Shown here: piece after piece, positions 28,483 to 35,308 of the stretch
Numbering within the stretch: the first letter of the stretch is position 1
How the letters are laid out: the number at the start of each line of letters is the position of its first letter
Assembly: GCA_018241525.1 (NCBI GenBank)
Contig: JAFEDR010000009.1
Span: 620,001 to 684,000, forward strand
DNA length: 64,000 nucleotides
Direction of reading: 5' to 3'
DNA from: Pseudomonadota bacterium
GTDB taxonomy: Bacteria; Pseudomonadota; Gammaproteobacteria; Steroidobacterales; Steroidobacteraceae
The notes under the pieces: generated by a model
The model's database searches: none
Seen by the model: only the letters and a program-made list of their open reading frames with translations
What the model was told of the DNA's origin: nothing
Program-made: the position numbers and the translations under genes

Positions 28483-28931
28483 GGCACACGCTCCGCGAGC
28501 GCCCGTTCGAGTGCCTCGATCCGCGCCTGCGCGCTCGCGAGTGCGCGGCCGAGGTCAGCCAGGCGCTGGCGGGCGGCCTCCAGCTCGCGACCGGCCAGCT
28601 CGGCGCGGGCGAGCCTCCCACGCAGCTCGTCCGTTTCGCGTGCCCAGCGGGCCTGATGGACGCGTTCTCGCTCCTCGGCGAGGTCGGCACGCGCCACGGC
28701 CGCCTCGCGCGACTCGTCCACCGGTCCGCGCGCCGGGGCTCGCGGCAAGGGCGACGTCCCCCGGCGCGACGCCTCGTGCATCAGGCGGTAGACGCGGGAG
28801 ACCCCACCGCGGGCGCCGTAGCGATCGGCGAGCAGGCGGCGGATCGCCACTCCGGTCACCCGCCGCTCTCCCGCCTCGAGCTCGCGGATCGCCGCGCGGA
28901 TCGCCTCGTCGCTGAGGAGCGGTGGTCTCAT
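28479..28931 (-). CDS. KfrA-like DNA-binding coiled-coil protein
   Basis: The 150-residue protein has an N-terminal KfrA_N-like helix-turn-helix (LLSDEAIRAAIRELEAGE, GVAIRRLLADRYGARGGVSRVYRLMHEA) and then a long coiled coil (about residues 75-148, rich in Ala, Glu, Arg and Leu). KfrA proteins are usually plasmid-encoded autorepressors with a coiled-coil tail. This one is much shorter than typical KfrA. It sits at the edge of the plasmid-like region and is coupled to the MazG-like gene. An inverted repeat, GGAAA/TTTCC (28953-28964), upstream may be its operator. Confidence 0.7.
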   Translation of the reverse strand: MRPPLLSDEAIRAAIRELEAGERRVTGVAIRRLLADRYGARGGVSRVYRLMHEASRRGTSPLPRAPARGPVDESREAAVARADLAEERERVHQARWARETDELRGRLARAELAGRELEAARQRLADLGRALASAQARIEALERALAERVP

Positions 28932-29056
28932 CAGCGCATCATACCTAGTTCAGGAAAGTTTTCCGTAACCTCTGTCGGCGATGGCTGGACGACTGGTAAT
29001 TGCGACGGAGATCACACCGTAAAAGCATTTAAGTCAAATGGTTAGGCCGTGTACAT

Positions 29057-29078
29057 GTTCCACGAGGTGTTCCACGAG
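29057..29078. repeat. Tandem GTTCCACGAG repeat
   Basis: GTTCCACGAG occurs at 29057-29066 and again at 29069-29078. It lies in a 450-base stretch (28932-29380) that is otherwise gene-poor and AT-richer than its surroundings. No function is known. Confidence 0.5.
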
Positions 29079-29136
29079 AGCCCCTTGAACGAGCGGACCG
29101 GAATCTCCATATCGCAGTGCAGCAAAGGAGGTCGCC

Positions 29137-29235
29137 ATGGGAGTTTTCGAAATCCTTGCCGGGGCGTTTCTCGTCAGCGTGCCAGGTCTCGTGCTCGCCG
29201 ACGCGGTCGACGAGCGGCAGGATCGCCTCGAGTGA
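29137..29235 (+). CDS. Possible 32-residue hydrophobic peptide with a perfect ribosome-binding site
   Basis: AAGGAGGT lies four bases before an ATG that opens a 32-codon frame ending in TGA. The peptide starts MGVFEILAGAFLVSVP, a hydrophobic signal- or membrane-like stretch, and ends in a charged tail (DERQDRLE). It is alone in the gap between the KfrA-like gene and the replication-like gene. The unusually strong ribosome site is the main evidence. It could be a small membrane or toxin-like peptide, or not expressed. Confidence 0.4.
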   Translation: MGVFEILAGAFLVSVPGLVLADAVDERQDRLE

Positions 29236-29380
29236 CGAACGGGTGGAATCGGGCGCCGGACGCCCGGTTCCGCCCCCGCCGGACCGAGCTCTCCCCTCCG
29301 GCTCCGAGTTCGATCTGCTTGCATGCACACAGGGCCTCCGGCCTCTTTCCCGAGTTTGTATTTTCCGAAGAACGTCTGTT

Positions 29381-30367
29381 CTAAATCCGTCCTGCAGCCA
29401 TGCAGGTCTCGGGAAGCGCCCGGCGCAGGCTCCAGTCCGGGGGCATCCGGTGAGGGCTCGACCAGGCCCCTTCGCGGATCTTCTTGAGGGCAATGTTCAG
29501 CGCGAGCGGCACCGGGTACTTTGCGAGCGCACCCTCCTCCGCCGCGTAGACGACCTCTCCCAGCAGGCTCGCCGGCGGAGCCTCGGCGCGGGCCGCGGCC
29601 AGGGTCCGCAGGCCCTTCTGCAGCCGAATGACGTCCAGCGCTGACAGGCGCCGCGGCGCGGACTCGCGCGGGACCGTGGTGGCGACCACCGGCGCCGGTG
29701 CCCCCGCCGGACGGGCGCGCGCCAGCGAATCGAGGGTGGCCAGCACGTGCGCGCGCTCCGGGGCCGTGAGGCGCGTGTCGGCATCGAATTCCAGCGTGCC
29801 GCGCCGGTGCGCGCTGGCTGCGGCGAATCGGCTGCGCTCGCCGGCGGACAGGCGGGCGAAGATCTCCCGCGATTCGTCGCGCGAGGGCAGCGTCGCCGGG
29901 GTTGCGGCGGTTGCCGGTGCGGATTCGGCAGGGACCGGAACGACCGGGGTCGGCAGGCCGGGCTGCGGGTCGGGCCGCGAACTGCGGCGATTGGGTTCGC
30001 GCGCGAGCGCATGGACGAGATCGCGCGGCACGCGAATCTCGGTCACGGCGGTGGCCTGCTGGAAGGGGTTTCGCGGGTCGCGGCCGGGATCCTCCCGCCG
30101 CAGCAGTTCGAGGCGTCGCAGCAGCTGGTAGGCGCGGGTGACGGTGGCCGGATCGAGACAGCACTCGCGGGCGACGACCCGCAGCGACACCTGGCTGCAC
30201 CAGGTTCCGTTCCGGGCCCCCAGGTCCCAGTGGTACCAGTACACGCGCTCGGCCGAGGCCGGCAGCCCCTGCTGCCACAGCCAGCGCTCGAGCGGCTTCG
30301 GACGCATCGTGAAGAACTTGTCGCGCATCAGCGTGACTCGCGGGTCGCCCCGGCTTTCAATCGGCAT
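29381..30367 (-). CDS. Winged-helix protein, possible plasmid replication initiator
   Basis: The 328-residue protein has an N-terminal winged-helix-like domain (about 55-100, with SQVSLRVVARECCLDPATVTRAYQLLRRLELLRRED), a Pro/Ala-rich middle (130-170) and a helical C-terminal domain. GAGGGAT precedes the ATG. It is downstream of parA-parB on the same strand, after a terminator-like gap. The position beside par genes suggests a Rep or copy-control protein, but no Rep family was recognised with certainty. Confidence 0.5.
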   Translation of the reverse strand: MPIESRGDPRVTLMRDKFFTMRPKPLERWLWQQGLPASAERVYWYHWDLGARNGTWCSQVSLRVVARECCLDPATVTRAYQLLRRLELLRREDPGRDPRNPFQQATAVTEIRVPRDLVHALAREPNRRSSRPDPQPGLPTPVVPVPAESAPATAATPATLPSRDESREIFARLSAGERSRFAAASAHRRGTLEFDADTRLTAPERAHVLATLDSLARARPAGAPAPVVATTVPRESAPRRLSALDVIRLQKGLRTLAAARAEAPPASLLGEVVYAAEEGALAKYPVPLALNIALKKIREGAWSSPHRMPPDWSLRRALPETCMAAGRI

Positions 30368-30450
30368 GACTCATCCCTCGCCCAGACAGACGATTTGCGA
30401 AAAACCGAGGGATCGAGCGGGTTTGGCCTTGACCGACCGGAAAGGCCGGC

Positions 30451-30483
30451 CTAACCTTCGAACTGCCAGGTTTGAGAGGTTAG
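30451..30483. repeat. Inverted repeat upstream of the possible rep gene
   Basis: CTAACCT (30451-30457) and AGGTTAG (30477-30483) are perfect seven-base arms separated by 19 bases. It lies about 85 bases upstream of the winged-helix gene and could be its operator or part of an origin. Confidence 0.4.
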
Positions 30484-30517
30484 TGGCGGTTTCCGCTGCT
30501 CAATCCCCAAACACGAG

Positions 30518-30541
30518 AAAGGCCCCGCAAGGGGCCTTTTT
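30518..30541 (+). terminator. Rho-independent terminator-like hairpin
   Basis: AAAGGCCCC, a GCAA loop and GGGGCCTTTTT form a nine-pair stem followed by a T run on the plus strand. The A run on the other side makes it weakly bidirectional, so it could separate the parB and rep-like transcripts. Confidence 0.6.
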
Positions 30542-30628
30542 CATTGGGGTGGATCCATGGGGTCCTCCTTCCGAGGCGCGCAACGCGCCGTGGGCACTGA
30601 TCGAAATTCCAGGGGTCCAGAAACGCTG

Positions 30629-30649
30629 AAGGCCGGGGTCACCGGCCTT
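30629..30649. terminator. Hairpin downstream of parB, possible terminator
   Basis: AAGGCCGG and CCGGCCTT form an eight-pair stem with a five-base loop, about 130 bases past the parB stop. There is only a weak T-rich stretch on either side, so termination is uncertain. Confidence 0.4.
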
Positions 30650-30702
30650 CTGATTGCGCTTGCGATGGGTCCGCCGGGTGGCGGATCAGGCTCGCCTGGC
30701 AA

Positions 30703-30765
30703 GTTATGTACGCGTACATAACCGCCACCGGCGCCGGCCGGCCGGCGACTATGCACGCGTGCATA
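30703..30765. promoter_or_regulatory. Two related palindromes after parB, candidate parS centromere
   Basis: GTTATGTACGCGTACATAAC (30703-30722) is a perfect 20-base palindrome, and TATGCACGCGTGCATA (30750-30765) is a perfect 16-base palindrome. They share TATG-N-ACGCGT-N-CATA with a compensated base change, and their centres are 45 bases apart. The second ends 11 bases past the parB stop. The covariation and location strongly suggest sites for a dimeric DNA-binding protein, most simply ParB. The rest of the gap 30368-30776 holds only the hairpins and inverted repeat listed separately. Confidence 0.6.
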
Positions 30766-30776
30766 ACCGGCGAGCG

Positions 30777-31841
30777 TCACGGCTTCACCCGCTTGGTCAG
30801 CCAGCGAGTGAGGTGTTCCTTGAGCTCGTCGCGGGCCTCCGCCGCCAGAGTCTTGTCGACGAGGCTGCCGAACCGGAGCACGACGCCGTTGCCGCGCTGG
30901 CCCATCGTGTAAAGCGTCTTGCCGCGCACCTTGACCGTCTCGGTCTTGGCGGCGCGGGCCTCCTTGCGCGGGACGGCCGCGGCCACGAGCTCGCGCAGCA
31001 CCGCCTGCGGATCCTGCGGTCCGGGGCGGGCGGCAATCGCGGCCGCGGCCGCGAGCACGCTTGCCTCGGCGGTCTTGAGGGCGAGCGACAGGTCGCGCGC
31101 CCAGCGCAAGGCAATGCCCCGCGGATCGCCAAAGGCGGCCAGCACCGGATCGGGCAGGGTGGCGATCCGGACGTAGGTCGAAATCACGCTCTGGTCGAGC
31201 CCGACCGCCGCGGCGATCTCGCCCTGCGTCTGGAAGCAGCCGGCATCGAGCCAGGAGGCATACATCTGCCCGTACTCGTACGGCGAGAGGTCGCTGCGCG
31301 CGAAGTTCTCGCTGTGCATCTTGAGCACGTGCTCGCGCGCATCCACCGCGCCGGCATCGAGCAGCGCCAGCACCCGGAAACCGCCGTCGACCTCGGCGTC
31401 GAGCGCGAGTGCCACCGCGTGGCGGCGGTGCCCATAGACGATTTCGTAGTCGGCGCCTGCAGCGTCCTTGAGCGGCCGGACCCGGATCGGGTCGAGCTGG
31501 CCGCGCCGGCGGATGTCTTCCTTGAGGGCGACGAACGCGGGGTCGGTGGGATCGAGGCTGCGCTCGTGGCGGTTGGCGAACTCGCTGGCGCGAACCCGCT
31601 TCGGGTCGAGTCGCAGCACGACCATGCCAGCGCTGCGCTCGGACTCGAGCCGCTCGATCGCCTCCTTCTGACGCGAGATCGTCTGGCCGGCGCCCTCGAT
31701 CATCTCGCGGCCAAGCTTGGTCGGCGTCGAGTAGGTGCGCGCCGTCGGCGCGATGGCGCCCAGCGTGCCGGAGCGGATCGCGGCGTCGAGGTCCTCGAGC
31801 ACGTCGTCGCCGACCGAGCGGCGATCCTTGGCGGTCGTCAT
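30777..31841 (-). CDS. parB: ParB-family plasmid partition protein
   Basis: The 354-residue protein has a ParB N-terminal domain (DPIRVRPLKD, YGHRRHAVALAL, then HSENFARSDLSPYEYGQMY, the ParB box with ENxxR) and a central HTH (TQGEIAAAVGLDQSVISTYVRIATLP). A C-terminal domain follows (VRGKTLYTMGQRGNGVVLRF). The usual GERR box is GHRR, closer to the plasmid P1/SopB type than to the chromosomal type. The ATG overlaps the parA stop (ATGA). It should bind the nearby palindromes. Confidence 0.87.
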   Translation of the reverse strand: MTTAKDRRSVGDDVLEDLDAAIRSGTLGAIAPTARTYSTPTKLGREMIEGAGQTISRQKEAIERLESERSAGMVVLRLDPKRVRASEFANRHERSLDPTDPAFVALKEDIRRRGQLDPIRVRPLKDAAGADYEIVYGHRRHAVALALDAEVDGGFRVLALLDAGAVDAREHVLKMHSENFARSDLSPYEYGQMYASWLDAGCFQTQGEIAAAVGLDQSVISTYVRIATLPDPVLAAFGDPRGIALRWARDLSLALKTAEASVLAAAAAIAARPGPQDPQAVLRELVAAAVPRKEARAAKTETVKVRGKTLYTMGQRGNGVVLRFGSLVDKTLAAEARDELKEHLTRWLTKRVKP

Positions 31842-33073
31842 GCGCGCGCTCCGGCGCGGCCCTCGGAGAGCCAGTGCTCGCGTACCAGCGCCTCGATCTC
31901 CTCGTTGACGTCGTCGAGGAATTCCATCGCCCGGCGCAGCGTGCGCCGGTCGCCGACGAACGACTCGTAGGCCGTCTGCATGTCGGGTCCGGTGCGCAGC
32001 GCAGCCGAGAGCGCGAGGTTCTTCGCGATCACGGTGCCCGGGAAGCCCTTGCGCACCCAGCGCTCGATCTGCTGGTGAACCTTGTTGTTCGGCTCGAACT
32101 TCGACAGCAGGATGCGGACGAAGTCGAAGGCTTTCTCGCGACCCTCGTACTGGTTGATGACGTCCAGGTTCGACGTGAGCATCCGCAGGAAGAGCGCGGC
32201 GGAGGCGAAGTCCATCATCGCGGGCGTCAGCGGCACGAGCAGGCCGGTCGCCGCGAACAGGGCGTTCATCGTGATGAATCCCTGCGCCGGCGGCGTGTCG
32301 ATCACGACGATGTCGTAGCGCTCGCCGAGCGCATCCAGTCCCTCGAGTAGCGGGCGGTAGAAGACGAATCCCGTCTCGCCACCCTGGCGCTTCGCGAGTG
32401 CGAACTCGGCGTCCGAGAGCGCGAGGTTAGCGGGAATCAGGTCGAGGCCATGCCAGTGCGTCGGCCGGATGATGTCGGCGAGGCGAGGGGTGTCGCCCAT
32501 GAAGAACGGAAGCGCCGTCGCCTCGTCCGGCACGTCGCTGTCCGGCAGAAGTCCGAACAGCGTCGTCAGGCTCGCCTGCGGGTCGAGGTCAATCGCGAGC
32601 GTGCGGTAGCCGCGCAGCGCAAAGTATTGCGCCAGGTGGATCGCGGCACTCGTCTTGCCGACGCCTCCCTTGAAATTCGCCACCGTGACGACCGCCTGCC
32701 GGGTGCCCGCGGCGCGCCACGGGAGGGTGCCCGCGTAGCGGCGGAACTCCTCGACGTCCTTGAGCGTAAAAAGTCGCTTGCGTCCGGAGGCATCGCCCTT
32801 CGGCAGATCCTTCGTCTGGATCGCGTACTCGAGCGTCTTGCGCGGCATCGGCACGAGCTCGGCCACTTCCGTCAGCGTGTACCGGCGCGGGGTCTTCTCG
32901 AGATTGGGCGCGAGCGCACGAGCTCGAGCCAGGGCGAGAATCCCCTGGGCCACGGTCGTCATCTGGCCGAGCGCTTCGATGCCAATGGTCTGCGGCTGGC
33001 TGGCCGGCGTCTCGGGATCCGTGTCGAGAACGGTCTCGAGCTCAGCGACTGAGGCGCTTTCGGACAAGTCCAC
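31838..33073 (-). CDS. parA: ParA-family partition ATPase, type Ia
   Basis: The 411-residue protein has an N-terminal MerR-like DNA-binding region (about 64-112, YTLTEVAELVPMPRKTLEYAI) and a deviant Walker ATPase domain (KGGVGKT at 135-141, DLDPQASLTTLFG, VVIDTPPAQG). The size and the N-terminal HTH define type Ia ParA proteins (P1/F type), which also repress their own operon. A GTG start after GGGGG is used. An inverted repeat TAACAT/ATGTTA lies 20-35 bases upstream. Confidence 0.9.
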   Translation of the reverse strand: MDLSESASVAELETVLDTDPETPASQPQTIGIEALGQMTTVAQGILALARARALAPNLEKTPRRYTLTEVAELVPMPRKTLEYAIQTKDLPKGDASGRKRLFTLKDVEEFRRYAGTLPWRAAGTRQAVVTVANFKGGVGKTSAAIHLAQYFALRGYRTLAIDLDPQASLTTLFGLLPDSDVPDEATALPFFMGDTPRLADIIRPTHWHGLDLIPANLALSDAEFALAKRQGGETGFVFYRPLLEGLDALGERYDIVVIDTPPAQGFITMNALFAATGLLVPLTPAMMDFASAALFLRMLTSNLDVINQYEGREKAFDFVRILLSKFEPNNKVHQQIERWVRKGFPGTVIAKNLALSAALRTGPDMQTAYESFVGDRRTLRRAMEFLDDVNEEIEALVREHWLSEGRAGARA

Positions 33074-33091
33074 CCCCGCTCAATCTGGCTG

Positions 33092-33108
33092 TAACATGGC
33101 CGATGTTA
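33092..33108. promoter_or_regulatory. Inverted repeat upstream of parA, candidate ParA operator
   Basis: TAACAT and ATGTTA are separated by GGCCG. The repeat lies 19 bases upstream of the parA start, in an AT-richer stretch. Type Ia ParA proteins repress their own promoter at such sites. Confidence 0.45.
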
Positions 33109-33115
33109 TATCAAG

Positions 33116-33184
33116 TCGCCATCAGAACTCAATTTCGCCACCAGATGAAGCTATTTCGTCATCTCACGGCGAAGTGATGGCGGA
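33116..33184. repeat. Iteron-like repeats upstream of parA
   Basis: TCGCCATCAGA (33116), TCGCCACCAGA (33135) and the weaker TCGTCATCTCA (33156) follow one another at 19-21 base spacing. An inverted copy, GTGATGGCGGA, lies at 33174-33184. The spacing of about two helical turns is iteron-like. It may be an origin, an incompatibility site or an operator. Confidence 0.4.
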
Positions 33185-33252
33185 CAGACGTACCGAGATT
33201 CGGCGCCTAAAATACGTCGAAAAACAGGGAAATAGAACGGTCGGACGGTAGA

Positions 33253-33486
33253 TTATCGGCCCCGATCCTCAGGCCTTTTGGCATAGCTCCGACGACTCTC
33301 CCATTGTGGCGGCGAGGCCGTTCGCGCCGGCGGATCGGGGGCCCTGGAGAACCGATCGGGATCGGTGAAGACGACGGAACAGCCGCGGCACGCGAGGAGG
33401 GCGGACCGGTACAGCGAGCCGTCCGCGCGACGGACGGTGACCTGTTCGAAGGCATCGGACGTGCAGAGACGGCAGCGGAACGGCAT
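33253..33486 (-). CDS. Small zinc-ribbon protein with two CxxC motifs
   Basis: The 77-residue protein starts MPFRCRLC and carries a second CRGC about 25 residues later, followed by VVFTDPDRFSRAPDPPA. The paired CxxC motifs suggest a zinc ribbon that binds DNA or protein. There is no ribosome-binding site, because a LexA-like box with an embedded -10 lies three bases from the ATG. The mRNA is probably nearly leaderless and may be SOS-controlled. The function is unknown. Confidence 0.65.
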   Translation of the reverse strand: MPFRCRLCTSDAFEQVTVRRADGSLYRSALLACRGCSVVFTDPDRFSRAPDPPARTASPPQWESRRSYAKRPEDRGR

Positions 33487-33488
33487 GA

Positions 33489-33504
33489 CTGTATGTTTAT
33501 ACAG
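33489..33504 (-). promoter_or_regulatory. LexA-like SOS box overlapping a -10 element
   Basis: CTGTATGTTTATACAG keeps the CTGT-N8-ACAG layout and matches 14 of 16 positions of the enterobacterial LexA consensus. On the minus strand it contains TATAAA. A start 6-7 bases downstream would fall at the ATG of the zinc-ribbon gene. Confidence 0.6.
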
Positions 33505-33511
33505 CCTGCTG

Positions 33512-33552
33512 GGAAAAGAAAAGCGGGGCAACCGTCGATAGGGTGCCCCGCT
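33512..33552 (-). terminator. Minus-strand terminator-like hairpin
   Basis: AGCGGGGCA (33522-33530) and TGCCCCGCT (33544-33552) form a nine-pair stem. Read on the minus strand it is followed by TTTTCTTTT. It would insulate the zinc-ribbon gene from minus-strand transcription. Between here and 33691 no gene is seen. Confidence 0.55.
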
Positions 33553-33691
33553 ATGAGCACCGGGTCATGGGGGAGGGGATATCGACCCGGCGAGAGAATA
33601 GATTGTTGCGACGCCAGAAAGTTCAATCCCCTTCGCCCAGATTCACGCCCCCCGCGTACAGTCGGCCCAGCCCTGAGCGCGATCCGGACCC

Positions 33692-34222
33692 ATGGCGCCT
33701 GAATCTCTCGACTTCCGCCCCTGCGGGGCGACCGACGCATCACTGTTGCGCCAGGTCGCCACCGCTTGCTACGCGCCGTACTACCGCGATCTGTGGGAGC
33801 CGGGAGGCATGGAGGCGTACCTCGATACGCTGTACGAACCGGTGGCGCTTGCCTCCGAGCTCGCCGATCCCAACCTGCAGTTCGAGATCGCCTACCGCGG
33901 CGCCGAACCCGTCGGCTTCTCGAAGCTGCACTTCCGCTGCGATCGTGCCGGTATTCGCAATGCCGCCTATCTCGAGCGTGTGTACGTGGCACCGGCGGTG
34001 ACCGGCGCGGGCGTCGGCACGCAACTCATCGAGCGGATGGTTTCGGCCGCCCGCGACCGCGGCCGTGACTGGATCTGGCTGCAGGCGATGGCCGATGCGA
34101 AGAAGCCGCTCGAACGCTACTTCACGCTCGGCTTTGCCGAGTGCGAGCAAACCCTGCTCGACGCGCCGCGCGTGCGTCCCGGCCGCGCCGCGATGGTGGT
34201 TCTGCGCAAGCAGCTGCGCTGA
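33692..34222 (+). CDS. GNAT-family N-acetyltransferase
   Basis: The 176-residue protein has the GNAT core: AYLERVYVAPAVTGAGVGTQLIERMVSAARDRG (acetyl-CoA pyrophosphate loop) and a C-terminal LERYFTLGFAECEQTLL. The substrate is unknown; RimI-like or small-molecule acetylation are both possible. It sits between par genes and the relaxase and is probably accessory cargo. Confidence 0.84.
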   Translation: MAPESLDFRPCGATDASLLRQVATACYAPYYRDLWEPGGMEAYLDTLYEPVALASELADPNLQFEIAYRGAEPVGFSKLHFRCDRAGIRNAAYLERVYVAPAVTGAGVGTQLIERMVSAARDRGRDWIWLQAMADAKKPLERYFTLGFAECEQTLLDAPRVRPGRAAMVVLRKQLR

Positions 34223-34249
34223 GGTCGGCGCAACCGATGCTGGCAGCTA

Positions 34250-34264
34250 CCGCGCGAAGCGCGG
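34250..34264. repeat. Hairpin in the gap before the relaxase, possible oriT part
   Basis: CCGCGC and GCGCGG are perfect arms around GAA. The 174-base gap (34223-34396) before a relaxase gene is a usual place for oriT, but no recognisable nic core was found. Confidence 0.25.
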
Positions 34265-34396
34265 ATTGCTGCTCATTCACGTCAGATTCGCGGCTCGCGC
34301 GAAACACGACCGTACCTCGACGATGCCCTCGTAGTGCACCGGATCCTCGCGTCACGGTTCCACGTGCTCGCGGGTGCCGGGCCCACGGACGGGCCG

Positions 34397-35302
34397 ATGA
34401 GCATCATGTTCCTGAAGATCCGCTCGGTCTCGCGAGGGCAGGGCGGGAGCGCGGTCGCCAAGGCGGCGTACATCTCGCGCGGCCGAATCGTCGACGCGTC
34501 GGACGGTCGCGTACACGACTATCGGCGCACGCCGGGACTGCTCCACTCCGAGATCATCACGCATCCGGGGGCGCAGGGCGCCGATTGGGCGCGCGACCGC
34601 ACCACGCTCTGGAATCACGCCGAGGCGGTCGAGCGCAACTGGAACGCACGCGTCGCGCGCGAGTACACCGTCGCATTGCCACACGAACTCGGAGCCGAAG
34701 ATCGCATTCTGCTGGCGCGCGGATTCGCCCAGTCGCTGGCAGACCGATACCGCACGGCGGTCGACCTCGCGGTGCACGCCCCGACGCGCACGGGCGACCC
34801 GCGCAACTTCCACGCTCACATTCTCGCCACCACCCGCGAGATCCGTGACGACGGCTTCTACGGCAAGGCCACCATCGAGCGCAACAGCGCGACCCGGCGC
34901 GCGCAGGGCCTGCAGCACATCAGCTACGAGTACCGCGAGCTCCGGGCCGAATGGGCAGCGCGCGCGAACGAACGCCTGCGAGAGGCAAGCCTCGAGGCGA
35001 GACTCGAGCCACGCTCGCGCGTCACCATCGCGCGGGATTCCGCGCAGAGTTCGGCTGTCGCCGGCGCCGTTTCGCCGGCCCACGCCGCGCCGATCGCCGC
35101 CGCCGCGCAGCCGGCGACCCCACCGCTCCCGGCCACTGCGGAAAGTGGCGCGAACGCGAGTCGGCTGACTCCGGAGGAGCAGCGGGCGCGGGCCGTTGCC
35201 GAGTGGCTCGCATACCGGCAGGGACACCAGGGCCGCGAGGCGCGGCCGCCAGAGCGCCATCGCGAGCTGGATCGCACCCGCGACGCCGGCTTCGAGCTGT
35301 AG
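34397..35302 (+). CDS. MobA/MobL-type (MobQ) relaxase, short form
   Basis: The 301-residue protein opens with MSIMFLKIRSVSRGQGGSAVAKAAYISRG (the candidate catalytic Tyr is in AAYISRG) and has the two-His metal motif NFHAHILATTRE (His139, His141), as in MobQ relaxases that nick oriT and pilot the strand. After about 215 residues comes an Ala/Pro-rich linker and a charged tail. There is no primase or helicase domain, so it is much shorter than Ti TraA. The ATG at 34397 is chosen over an upstream in-frame GTG at 34334 because homology begins here. Confidence 0.85.
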   Translation: MSIMFLKIRSVSRGQGGSAVAKAAYISRGRIVDASDGRVHDYRRTPGLLHSEIITHPGAQGADWARDRTTLWNHAEAVERNWNARVAREYTVALPHELGAEDRILLARGFAQSLADRYRTAVDLAVHAPTRTGDPRNFHAHILATTREIRDDGFYGKATIERNSATRRAQGLQHISYEYRELRAEWAARANERLREASLEARLEPRSRVTIARDSAQSSAVAGAVSPAHAAPIAAAAQPATPPLPATAESGANASRLTPEEQRARAVAEWLAYRQGHQGREARPPERHRELDRTRDAGFEL

Positions 35303-35308
35303 GCGGAT

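Noticed and set aside
29029..29493. 154-codon minus-strand frame in the gap before the rep-like gene
   Set aside because: No ribosome site, no domain and atypical composition; it overlaps the rep-like gene.
30541..30780. 79-codon minus-strand frame covering the two palindromes
   Set aside because: Its repeated VHN/VHS and GY motifs are translations of the palindromes themselves, so a DNA site is the simpler explanation.
30654..31970. 438-codon plus-strand frame opposite parB
   Set aside because: It is antisense to parB, which has clear domains and overlaps parA; the frame has no recognisable motif.
34223..34396. Known oriT nic cores (Ti/RSF1010 type) before the relaxase
   Set aside because: No match to the nic motifs I know was found, so only the hairpin is reported at low confidence.
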